Shown piece by piece: positions 43,698 to 51,277 of a DNA stretch of 64,000 nucleotides. The notes below the pieces were generated by a model, which saw only the letters and a list, made by a program, of their open reading frames with translations, had not been told where the DNA came from and made no database searches. Origin of the DNA: G965220075 sp965220075 (GTDB lineage: Bacteria > Chloroflexota > UBA11872). The stretch is from assembly GCA_965220075.1 (NCBI GenBank), contig OZ244806.1, forward strand, positions 744,001 through 808,000. The letters are read 5' to 3'. The number at the start of each line of letters is the position of its first letter. Position 1 is the first letter of the stretch. The translations under genes were made by a program, and so were the position numbers.

Positions 43698-43783
43698 TGC
43701 CGAAGGTCGGGATCGAACCGACACGAGGTGTGAGCCTCACTGGTTTTTGAGACCAGCGCGTCTACCAATTCCGCCACTTCGGC
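43698..43783 (-). tRNA. tRNA-Leu(CAA)
   Basis: The minus strand from 43783 reads GCCGAAGTGGCGGAATTGGT, and a seven-base acceptor stem closes with CTTCGGC and discriminator A. The anticodon arm CTGGT-CTCAAAA-ACCAG gives anticodon CAA. A long variable arm (GAGGCTCACACCTC) confirms class II tRNA-Leu. CCA is not encoded. Length 86 bases. It follows tRNA-Trp by four bases, in one transcript. Confidence 0.93.
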
Positions 43784-43787
43784 TAGG

Positions 43788-43860
43788 CAGGAGTGGAGGG
43801 ACTCGAACCCCCGACCTACGGTTTTGGAGACCGTTGCTCTGCCAGCTGAGCTACACTCCT
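43788..43860 (-). tRNA. tRNA-Trp(CCA)
   Basis: The minus strand from 43860 begins AGGAGTGTAGCTCAGCTGGC and closes with CACTCCT and discriminator G. The anticodon arm ACGGT-CTCCAAA-ACCGT gives CCA, for tryptophan. The T-arm GGGGGTTCGAGTCCCTC is canonical. Length 73 bases without encoded CCA. Its ligase, trpS, is at 31647-32708. Confidence 0.94.
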
Positions 43861-43960
43861 CCGCTCGGTCACGCTACCACACAGCTCGTGACCGTCGCGT
43901 CAACGCTTGCACGTCCTCCGTGAAGACTCATTTCCGTGGCGCTTTGCTATTGAACAAACC

Positions 43961-43988
43961 AATATATTGATAAGAATAATATAGTCAA
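43961..43988 (-). promoter_or_regulatory. Sigma-70-like promoter for the tRNA-Trp/tRNA-Leu transcript
   Basis: On the minus strand TTGACT (43988-43983) is followed after 16 bases by TATATT (43966-43961). These are close matches to the -35 and -10 boxes. They lie about 100 bases upstream of tRNA-Trp in an AT-rich island that contrasts with the GC-rich surroundings. Confidence 0.55.
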
Positions 43989-44152
43989 GTAATTAGATTA
44001 CTGTACGGTAAATTTATCAACGAAGAAGGTTTGTTGATAGCGTATTAGTTTTATTATCACCCTTCCTTTCTCCGCCCTATCCGTCATCTTTACCGCGACC
44101 TGTCACTCCCGCGCAGCGTCCGCCCTGTCCGTCGCTCCCGCGGAAGGAGACC

Positions 44153-44267
44153 TTTGCGTAACCCCTCGTCATTCCCGCGCACGCGGGAATCCAGGCCCCA
44201 CCCAACCTGGAACCGCGCAGCGTTCTCCCCGGACATCCTTAGCCTGACCGGGTTATGCAAACGTCTC
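44153..44267. repeat. Dispersed 115-bp repeat, copy 2
   Basis: Near-identical to 11307-11421 (four mismatches by eye) in the same orientation. It carries the same ATTCCCGCGCACGCGGGAAT palindrome at 44171-44190 and ends in GCAAACGTCTC. The same short neighbouring words (GCGG before, CGG after) suggest the true element may be slightly longer. No flanking duplication was recognised. Confidence 0.75.
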
Positions 44268-45070
44268 CGGAAGCGGGAGCCCAGTCCCAGCGACCTCTAA
44301 GCGAGAAGTTCGGGTTGGCAGTCCCGCTCCCTCTCCATGTGGGAGAGAGTCGGGGTGAGGGCGCCGTGCGGTAGAGCCCGCCCGCATAGGCGACGGCGAG
44401 ACCGTACACATGCGCGGCACATATGGGAGACGGGGAACATGCCGATCGGCTTGCTTCGCGTAGGTCAAACGGACCCACTGCTCGTGTAGTGCCCTATTTT
44501 GGCGCTGCGGTTCGCTTCGGGCGGTGGAGGCCAATCTCTCTACTTGGTCCGGGCTGAAGCAGCCGCCCGCCGGCGTCGCTTTTTCCGCCAAGGCGTACGT
44601 GTAGATTTCGGCTACCCGCATACAAGAATAGCTACCCGGACGCCCGCGACCGCGCCTGGATATATTCATCACGTCCCGAGCCCCGCCACAGCAAGGTTTT
44701 AGGCCGGGCGACTGAGCCGCGCACGATTGGCTTGTTCTTGAATCCCGTCGAAGCGCGCAGGCCCCGACGTCAATAACCGGGGGAGCGCCTTTGCAGGGAC
44801 GCGGCGCTCAGAGGGTTCGCCGTGCGCCTCGCTCGGCATCGACATTGGTCACGGCCTCACCGAGTTCGCGCCAGCCTGACTACCGGGTTCGTCCAGCCGC
44901 CGACTCGCATTCAGCGTCCGGGATCGACGATCCATCGTGCGTCTGCGCGTCACGCCGCATACCTTCGCACGCTCCTTGCGAGAGTGTGACCGCAAAAGGT
45001 GAGCACGAGGCTTCGCGGCTGGTGGCCGGTTGCAAGCTCACCGCCCGGTCGATGCAGGGACGCTGGCGGG

Positions 45071-45142
45071 CTCCTCGGGCAGGACTCGAACCTGCAACCC
45101 TGCGGTTAACAGCCGCACGCTCTACCATTGAGCTACCGAGGA
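45071..45142 (-). tRNA. tRNA-Asn(GUU)
   Basis: The minus strand from 45142 begins TCCTCGGTAGCTCAATGGTA and closes with CCGAGGA plus discriminator G. The anticodon arm GCGGC-TGTTAAC-... contains GTT in loop CTGTTAA, giving asparagine. The T-arm GCAGGTTCGAGTCCTGC is canonical. Length 72 bases. CCA is not encoded. Confidence 0.93.
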
Positions 45143-45225
45143 ATGGTCTAGCGCGACACGACAAGCCACATCCGAAGATCAACTCCGGACGAGTCGCGCT
45201 GCAGCGTGCAACGCCGCAGGTCCCG

Positions 45226-45339
45226 CTATTCGGCCGCGTCCGCCTCGGAACCGCCCATGATTCGGCGGGCGGTTCGTGCTATGACAGCGACAATGCCCAA
45301 AACCACCGCGACAACCCCGAGCTTCTTGAGCGTATCCAT
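45226..45339 (-). CDS. Possible 37-residue single-pass membrane protein
   Basis: From ATG 45337-45339 the frame encodes MDTLKKLGVVAVVLGIVAVI followed by ARTARRIMGGSEADAAE. One transmembrane helix with a lysine cap on one side and arginines on the other looks designed for membrane insertion. It lies between tRNA-Asn and rtcB. There is no recognised family, and support is limited to the composition and an AGAGG-like site upstream. Confidence 0.35.
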   Translation of the reverse strand: MDTLKKLGVVAVVLGIVAVIARTARRIMGGSEADAAE

Positions 45340-45494
45340 TGTTCGCCTCTGCCTACGCAACGCTTTTGCAACCATCCGGAATATAGCAGAGCTACCCTGC
45401 ACGGCTGGCCATCCGGGCGGCGGCAACCGGCCAACCGACTAGTTTCGGGGCGTGTTCGGGAGACCACGCGCGTCACCCACGCGTGCGCGGCCTC

Positions 45495-47009
45495 TCAGCC
45501 CTTGATCACGCCGATGGCGCGCAGCCGCGCCACGTTGCGCGAGATGCCGGCGCCCTGCGTGATCGCAACGATGTCGGCCACGTCCTTGTACGCCGCGGAC
45601 GCCTCCTCCGCCAGCAGGCGGGGATTCCGTACCCGCACCCCGATGCCGCGCGCGCCCAGCTGCTCGATAAGGTTCACACCGCGTAATTTCTTGAGGGCGG
45701 CGGAACGGCTGAGCTGGCGGCCGGCGCCGTGGCAAGTCGACCCGAAGGTCTCTTGCATCGCTCGCTCAGTGCCGATGGCCGCGAACGAGTAGCGCCCCAT
45801 GTCGCCCGGAATAAACACCGGCTGACCGATATGCCGGTATTTGGCGGGAATCTCGGCGTGACCGGCGGGAAATGCGCGGGTTGCTCCCTTGCGGTGGACA
45901 CAGACGCGCCGGCGGCCGCCGTTCACCCGGTGATCCTCGATCTTCGCGATGTTGTGCGCGACGTCGTACACGAGCTCCATCCCCAGATCACGCGCGCCCC
46001 GGCGGAACACGGACTCGAAGGCCTCACGGGTGCAGTGGGTGATGCACTGCCGGTTCGCCCAGGCGAAGTTAGCCGCGCAGGCCATGGCTGCCAGGTAGCG
46101 CCGGCCCTCATCGGAATCGAGCGGGGCGCAGGCTAGCTGGCGGTCGGGAAGCGTAATCTCGCGGCTGGCGGGCGCGCGGCCGAACTCATCCAGATAGTCC
46201 TGGCATATCTGATGCCCGCAGCCGCGTGACCCCGTGTGGATGAATACCACCACGCCGCCGACCCGCTCTATCCCCATGGCGGCGGCCGCCTCGGCGTCGA
46301 ACACCTCGTCGACTACCTGCACCTCGACGAAGTGGTTGCCGGAGCCAAGCGTGCCAAGCTGTCCGGCGCCGCGCTCCTTGGCGCGCTTAGACACGGCATC
46401 CGTCTCGGCGCCGGACAGGCGGCCCTCTTCCTCGATCACGGCCAGATCCTCCTCCCAGCCAAATCCGTTCTGCACGGCCCAGCGAGCGCCGCTGCGCAGC
46501 ACGCGGTCCATCGATCTGCCACTTAGGCGGATGCGGCTGTTGGAGCCGAGACCGGAGGGCACGCCCTGAAACAGGGCGTCGAGCAGGTCGTCCATGCGCT
46601 CGCGAACCTCCAGCTCGCTGAGTCCGGTGCGGATCAGCCGTACCCCGCAGTTGATGTCGTAGCCGATGCCTCCGGGCGAGACCACGCCGCCGTCCATGTC
46701 GGTTGCGGCCACCCCGCCGACCGGGAATCCGTAGCCCCAATGGATGTCCGGCATCGCCAGCGAGTAGTCGACGATGCCGGGCAGGCAGGCCACGTTGGCC
46801 ACCTGCTCGAGTGCTTTGTCCGCGATCAGTTTGGGTATCAGCGCATCCGAGGCGAAGACGAGTCCCGGCACCCGCATGCCGGGTTTGTAGGTTGTCGGTA
46901 TGCGCCAGCGAAACTCATCCACCCGCTCGATCTGTGCCAGCGTGGGAACTCCGCCGGGTGCCGCCGTCCGCCCCGCGCCGCCGAATCGTCGTCGTTTCTT
47001 GCGCGCCAT
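45495..47009 (-). CDS. rtcB: RNA-splicing ligase RtcB
   Basis: RtcB joins RNA ends carrying 2',3'-cyclic phosphate or 3'-phosphate to 5'-hydroxyl ends, using GTP and Mn2+. The 504-residue product has the family signatures SLAMPDIHWGYGFPVGGVAA, GGIGYDINCGVRL with the metal Asp-x-x-Cys, LGSGNHFVEVQ, VVVFIHTGSRGCGHQ and YDVAHNIAK. The guanylylated-histidine segment FGSTCHGAGRQLSR near the C-terminus completes the set. Start ATG 47007-47009. It is directly downstream of the archease gene (12 bases), its known activator, so the pair works as an RNA repair or tRNA-maturation unit. Confidence 0.95.
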   Translation of the reverse strand: MARKKRRRFGGAGRTAAPGGVPTLAQIERVDEFRWRIPTTYKPGMRVPGLVFASDALIPKLIADKALEQVANVACLPGIVDYSLAMPDIHWGYGFPVGGVAATDMDGGVVSPGGIGYDINCGVRLIRTGLSELEVRERMDDLLDALFQGVPSGLGSNSRIRLSGRSMDRVLRSGARWAVQNGFGWEEDLAVIEEEGRLSGAETDAVSKRAKERGAGQLGTLGSGNHFVEVQVVDEVFDAEAAAAMGIERVGGVVVFIHTGSRGCGHQICQDYLDEFGRAPASREITLPDRQLACAPLDSDEGRRYLAAMACAANFAWANRQCITHCTREAFESVFRRGARDLGMELVYDVAHNIAKIEDHRVNGGRRRVCVHRKGATRAFPAGHAEIPAKYRHIGQPVFIPGDMGRYSFAAIGTERAMQETFGSTCHGAGRQLSRSAALKKLRGVNLIEQLGARGIGVRVRNPRLLAEEASAAYKDVADIVAITQGAGISRNVARLRAIGVIKG

Positions 47010-47021
47010 CGAGTTGCTCGC

Positions 47022-47477
47022 TTACAGGTCCAAGATCACCCGAATTAGGGTCTGTCCGTCCTGTTCGTCCACTGAGAGTTCGTGATACGTCGCGGCCTTT
47101 ACGGCCGTGCCTAGCTGATGGCGGGCGGGGTCCAATACCTCCCCATAGCCGACCGCATGCAGATCGCCGCCGCCTTTCGTCTCCACCTCAAAGCGCGCAA
47201 ACACGCGGCCGTGCACGTCCAATGTGAACAGCAGCTCGTTCAACCACGCCACCACCAGCGCGCCGGCGTCTTGCGCGCGCACGTCGAATACACGGCGCTC
47301 GACCTCCCGCACGCGGCCGCCGGTGACGATGAGCGCCTGAAGGCCTCTTCCAACCGACGCCAGCGCCGCCGCGAACGTGGGGCCCCATGCTTCCAGCCCG
47401 ATGTCGGCCGTGTGCTCGAATGTGCGGAATCCGGCTGGCCGAGTCACGCGAGTATGCCTTCCTATCAATACTGGCAC
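47022..47477 (-). CDS. Archease
   Basis: Archease speeds the guanylylation of RtcB and allows multiple turnover. The 151-residue product has GFRTFEHTADIGLEAWG near residue 16 and DAGALVVAWLNELLFTLDVHG in the middle. KAATYHELSVDEQDG lies near the C-terminus. These include the conserved metal-binding Asp and His residues of the family. It immediately precedes rtcB. The exact start may be the ATG at 47477 or slightly downstream, as the first 14 residues are variable. Confidence 0.9.
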   Translation of the reverse strand: MPVLIGRHTRVTRPAGFRTFEHTADIGLEAWGPTFAAALASVGRGLQALIVTGGRVREVERRVFDVRAQDAGALVVAWLNELLFTLDVHGRVFARFEVETKGGGDLHAVGYGEVLDPARHQLGTAVKAATYHELSVDEQDGQTLIRVILDL

Positions 47478-47636
47478 GGCGGGGACCCGTGATGGCGCGC
47501 CGACGAGATCGGAATCGGCGACCGCTAAGCCGCGCGCGGTGCGTCAGGTCACCCTACTCCCTCGACCGTACGGCTGGCGCGCTTGGGCGGGCCGTCGGAC
47601 ACTGGGGGCACGCATGCACGACCGTCTAGCTGACAA

Positions 47637-48971
47637 ATGAACGAGCCGGCAATCTTCATCTCCGTGGACGAGGCCCGCGAGCGCATCCTGGCTCAGGTCG
47701 CTCCCCTGCCCTCGCAGCCGAGCCCGCTGGCGCAGGCGCTGGGCTTGGTGGCCGCCGCCGACGTGGCGTCGCCGGTGAACGTGCCCGGGTTCGATAACTC
47801 GGGCTTCGACGGATACGCTCTGCGCGCCGCCGACGTTCAGGGCGCCGCCGCCACGCAGCCGGCCGAGCTGCGCGTGGTGGACGAGCTCCCGGCCGGCCGG
47901 GCGGGCGGGGCTGTAATCGAGCCGGGAACGGCGGCGCGGATCATGACCGGCGCGCCGGTCCCCTCCGGCGCCGATGCCGTGGTGCCCTTCGAGGACACCG
48001 ATCGGGTGGATTGGGGCCGGCTCGGACAATCATCCGTCGACGGCGAGCAGGCGGCCCGGCGGACGGTGCGCGTGCTCGCTTCCGCGGCGCCGGGCGAGAA
48101 CGTGCGGCGCGCCGGCGGCGACGTGGCGGTTGGGGACGTGGTCGTTCACGCGGGCCGCGTCATAAACGCGGCGGATATCGGCGTGCTGGGTTCGGTGGGC
48201 GTCACCGAGGTCCCTGCCCACCCGCGCGCCACGGTCGCGATCCTGCCAACCGGCGACGAAATAGTCGAGATCGACCAGCAGGTCCAGCCGGGCCAGATCC
48301 GCAACAGCAACGCTTGGGCGCTGGAGGCGCTGGCCGAGCGGCATGGCGCCGCGCCGCGCCGCTTGCCCATCGTGGCGGACACCACCGAAGCGCTGGAACA
48401 AGCCATAGAGCACGCGAGCAGCTCCCACCTCATCGTCACGATCGGTGGGGTCTCCATGGGTGATTACGATCTGGTCAAGAGCGTGCTCGCCAGCCACGGC
48501 CAGATGGACTTCTGGCAGATCAACATGCGGCCGGGCAAGCCGCTGGCCTTCGGGACCGTCAGTGGAACGCCCCTGGTCGGGCTGCCGGGCAACCCGGTCT
48601 CCAGCATGGTTTGCTTCGAGCTTTTCGTGCGGCCGGCTGTCATGAAAATGATGGGGCGCCGCGAGCTTGAAGCGCCGCACGTGCGCGCCACCGCCGCCGA
48701 GCGCATGGTCAGCTCCGGCGGCAAGCGTACCTACGTACGAGTCTCGCTGCGGCGGAGCGCCGACGAGTTGGTCTGCGCGCCGACCGGGGACCAATCCTCC
48801 TTCCGCCTGACTTCGATGACCCAGGCCAACGGGCTGGCCGTGGTTCACGAAGGAGAAACGATCGAGGCCGGCCAGTCGGTAAGCGTGCACGTGCTGGACG
48901 AGTCCGAGATTCTGCGTCTCGACAATCCCGCCCGTGCGGCGCCCGACGGATTGCCGCGGACCGCCCGCTGA
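47637..48971 (+). CDS. moeA: Molybdopterin molybdenumtransferase MoeA
   Basis: MoeA inserts molybdate into adenylylated molybdopterin, the last step of molybdenum cofactor synthesis. The 444-residue product has the N-terminal domain with PGFDNSGFDGYALRAADV and AARIMTGAPVPSGADAVVPFE. The MogA-like core VAILPTGDEIVEI...RNSNAWAL and HLIVTIGGVSMGDYDLVKSV follows, then MRPGKPLAFG and GLPGNPVSSMVCFELF. A C-terminal beta-barrel with KRTYVRVSLRR ends it. With modABC (16411-19139) it shows molybdenum use. It ends 18 bases before tRNA-Val and is the last gene with the compact high-GC style. Confidence 0.93.
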   Translation: MNEPAIFISVDEARERILAQVAPLPSQPSPLAQALGLVAAADVASPVNVPGFDNSGFDGYALRAADVQGAAATQPAELRVVDELPAGRAGGAVIEPGTAARIMTGAPVPSGADAVVPFEDTDRVDWGRLGQSSVDGEQAARRTVRVLASAAPGENVRRAGGDVAVGDVVVHAGRVINAADIGVLGSVGVTEVPAHPRATVAILPTGDEIVEIDQQVQPGQIRNSNAWALEALAERHGAAPRRLPIVADTTEALEQAIEHASSSHLIVTIGGVSMGDYDLVKSVLASHGQMDFWQINMRPGKPLAFGTVSGTPLVGLPGNPVSSMVCFELFVRPAVMKMMGRRELEAPHVRATAAERMVSSGGKRTYVRVSLRRSADELVCAPTGDQSSFRLTSMTQANGLAVVHEGETIEAGQSVSVHVLDESEILRLDNPARAAPDGLPRTAR

Positions 48972-48989
48972 TAAGATTGTGCATCGAAC

Positions 48990-49066
48990 GGGCGCGTAGC
49001 TCAGCTGGTCAGAGCGCGCGGTTCACATCCGCGAGGTCATAGGTTCGAGTCCTATCGCGCCCACCA
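48990..49066 (+). tRNA. tRNA-Val(CAC) with encoded CCA
   Basis: GGGCGCGTAGCTCAGCTGGT opens the gene and CGCGCCC with discriminator A closes it at 49063. CCA at 49064-49066 is encoded, unlike the three other tRNAs here. The anticodon arm CGCGG-TTCACAT-CCGCG gives CAC for valine. The T-arm ATAGGTTCGAGTCCTAT is canonical. The base composition of the DNA changes right after its 3' end. Confidence 0.94.
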
Positions 49067-49101
49067 CGTATAGGCTTTTAACCTTGCGGAGACAATAATA
49101 A

Positions 49102-50091
49102 ATGGAGAGCGCTATTTACACCCCAGAGGGCTACACGGATCGAATACGACAAGAGCTCGGTAACTGCCTCATTGAGACGAATATTTCTCAAGGTGAGAAG
49201 TTCATAGCCAAAGTACGGGATCGATACGATCTTGGGGATCGTATGGTACTCATCACCACCGACCGACAGAGTGCCTTCGACCGGGTGCTGGCCGCTATCC
49301 CCTTCAAAGGGCAGGTCCTCAACATGACGAGCGCATGGTGGTTTGAACAGACCCGCCATATTGTGCCAAATCAGGTTCTATCCATCCCCGATCCAAATGT
49401 CACAATTGCCAAAAAATGTACCGTCTTCCCGATTGAGTTCGTGGTGCGTGGATACATCACCGGAACCACGAGCACCTCCCTCTGGACGGTCTACCAGAGT
49501 GGTCGGCGTCACTACTGTGGCAACGATGTGCCCGACGGCCTAATGAAGAACCAGAAGCTGCCGACGAATTACCTCACACCGACCACCAAGGGGGAGGACC
49601 ACGACCGTCCGATCAGCCCTGACGAGATCGTGTCCGAGAACTGGATGACGGCCGATGATTGGGAACAATGTAGCCGCATCGCGCAGGAACTTTTCGCTTT
49701 CGGTGAAGCCAAGGCAGCGGAGCGTGGCCTAGTTCTCGTCGATACCAAATATGAGATGGGCCGTGACGAGAACGGTGAGATCCTCCTGATCGACGAGATC
49801 CACACCCCTGACTCTAGTCGCTACTGGATGGCCGACTCTTATCAACAGCGCATGCGGGAGGGACAGGAACCCGACAACGTCGACAAAGAATTCCTCCGGC
49901 TCTGGTACGTGGAGAACTGCAACCCCTACGAGGATGAGGTCCTACCACCAGCACCGAATGACCTTATAATCGAGCTCTCAAGACGCTACATCTACCTTTA
50001 CGAGAAGATCACCGGTCGCTCTTTCGAGTTTCCAGAGGCGGATCAACCGATCGAGACACGTTTGGAAAGCAACCTTGAAGGAATCACATGA
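49102..50091 (+). CDS. purC: Phosphoribosylaminoimidazole-succinocarboxamide synthase, long (eukaryote-like) type
   Basis: SAICAR synthase joins aspartate to CAIR in purine synthesis, using ATP. The 329-residue product is much longer than the roughly 240-residue bacterial form and matches the plant/yeast-like type. Visible are GEKFIAKVRDRYDLGDRMVL, ITTDRQSAFDRVLAAIPFKG and NMTSAWWFEQTRHIVPN. VFPIEFVVRGYITGTTSTSLW and KLPTNYLTPTTKGEDHDRPIS follow, with VLVDTKYEMG and IDEIHTPDSSRYW. Codon use is clearly less GC-biased than upstream genes (many AAT, ATA, AAA codons). It is the first gene after tRNA-Val. No other pur gene is nearby. Confidence 0.92.
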   Translation: MESAIYTPEGYTDRIRQELGNCLIETNISQGEKFIAKVRDRYDLGDRMVLITTDRQSAFDRVLAAIPFKGQVLNMTSAWWFEQTRHIVPNQVLSIPDPNVTIAKKCTVFPIEFVVRGYITGTTSTSLWTVYQSGRRHYCGNDVPDGLMKNQKLPTNYLTPTTKGEDHDRPISPDEIVSENWMTADDWEQCSRIAQELFAFGEAKAAERGLVLVDTKYEMGRDENGEILLIDEIHTPDSSRYWMADSYQQRMREGQEPDNVDKEFLRLWYVENCNPYEDEVLPPAPNDLIIELSRRYIYLYEKITGRSFEFPEADQPIETRLESNLEGIT

Positions 50092-50312
50092 AGGTATACG
50101 GGGGCAATAGGGCCAAGGTGATTCTGCTTCCACTTCAATTGACAGAAAGCCCTATCCAATAAACATGAAGTGTAGGCTAACCAGGCGCTCAACTTGACCG
50201 AGGCAGCGAAGGCTTTTTTGAAGTTTTCGCATCGCAAACGCCGTTAACTCTTCGTCGACGGGGATCGTCATGTTAGCTTGATCGTTAAGCAGAAATTGAA
50301 TCGAGCACAAAA

Positions 50313-50972
50313 GTGAAAAAATATATTCTCTTTGACCATGATGGTGTTCTGGTGGATACCGAATTCTGGTATTACAAAGCCGGAGAGCGCGCCCTGTCTG
50401 ACATTGGATTTACCTTGGATAGAGATCAATACCTTCGAGACATGACCCAGGGATTGGCCACCTGGGCCCAAGCCAGAGCGGCAGGTATTGATGAACAGAC
50501 CATCAGCAGGCAACGTGAGGTCCGTAATGTCTATTATCAGGAATATCTTAGAACCGAAGACATCGAAATCGAGGGTGTCTTAGAAACGCTAGACGTACTC
50601 GCAGGTGAGTACAGGATGGGCATAATTACTACCTCCAAATCACCTGATTTCGCCCTAATACACGAAAGGCGATCCATCCTGGATCATATGGAATTCTATT
50701 TAACTCGGGAGGATTATGAGCGAGCCAAACCACATCCCGAGCCCTATCTGAGAGGACTTCAGCGCTTTGGTGCTACTGCCGCTGAAACGGTGATTATTGA
50801 AGACTCGGCGAGAGGGTTGAAGTCGGCATTAGCGGCGGGTATTGACTGCATAGTGGTTGCAAACGAGTTCACTGCAGCTCACGATTTGTCCAAAGCAACT
50901 GCCAAGGTCGCTACGTTTAGAGAATTGCCATCTACCATAATTGGCGTAGCAAGTTTAGCCAGGCGACGCTGA
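50313..50972 (+). CDS. HAD-superfamily hydrolase (beta-phosphoglucomutase/phosphatase-like)
   Basis: The 219-residue protein has HAD motif I FDHDGVLVDTE (DxDGVLxDTE) near residue 7, motif II GIITTSKS near 108, motif III lysine in RAKPHPEPYLRGL near 138 and motif IV VIIEDSARGLKSALAAGIDC near 162. A helical cap lies between motifs I and II. It is most like phosphoglycolate phosphatase or beta-phosphoglucomutase relatives; the substrate cannot be assigned. The start is GTG 50313-50315. Codon use is AT-tolerant, like purC. A 221-base gap before it holds no recognisable gene. Confidence 0.85.
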   Translation: MKKYILFDHDGVLVDTEFWYYKAGERALSDIGFTLDRDQYLRDMTQGLATWAQARAAGIDEQTISRQREVRNVYYQEYLRTEDIEIEGVLETLDVLAGEYRMGIITTSKSPDFALIHERRSILDHMEFYLTREDYERAKPHPEPYLRGLQRFGATAAETVIIEDSARGLKSALAAGIDCIVVANEFTAAHDLSKATAKVATFRELPSTIIGVASLARRR

Positions 50973-51277
50973 AAAGAGCGCGCCGGCTAAGAGCGTTAGG
51001 TCTTAGCAGACGAGAGTCATGAACCTATCCCGAAATCCTTGACAGTGTGGTCATGAAGCAGGCGATAGTCAGGAATGCGATGTAGACGTCGGAAGCCGGT
51101 TCTTCTCATTCTGAGAGAGCCTTCGACGATGGCAGCCCAGATGTTCGTGTGAGGCCAAGTAGGGCTGGCGGACCGACTCGCTATAGCTGAAACTCCCAGC
51201 GGAAAGTTCGCAATTCAGTCTTACACGCCCACCACTTCTCGCCAACGTGTACCGTGCCGTAGTGGCGGGCGCTGAGG
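50973..51277. other. 305-base gap; contains copy 1 of a right-arm short element
   Basis: No gene is seen. The segment 51177-51260 is similar to 57521-57592 and 61297-61345. On the minus strand it can be read in part as GTVHVGEKWWACK and later RTFRWEFQL before a stop. It lies just downstream of the minus-strand oxidase gene. Confidence 0.45.

Larger units (their letters stand above)
43861..45070. other. 1.2-kb repeat-rich, gene-poor intergenic region
   Basis: This stretch separates the tRNA pair from tRNA-Asn. Its first 200 bases include a marked AT-rich island (about 43950-44055) that contains a probable tRNA promoter. Copy 2 of the 115-bp repeat follows, then a hairpin (CTCTCC/GGAGAG at 44331-44347) with GTCGGGGTGAGGG. 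I see no convincing coding frame on either strand. Confidence 0.6.
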
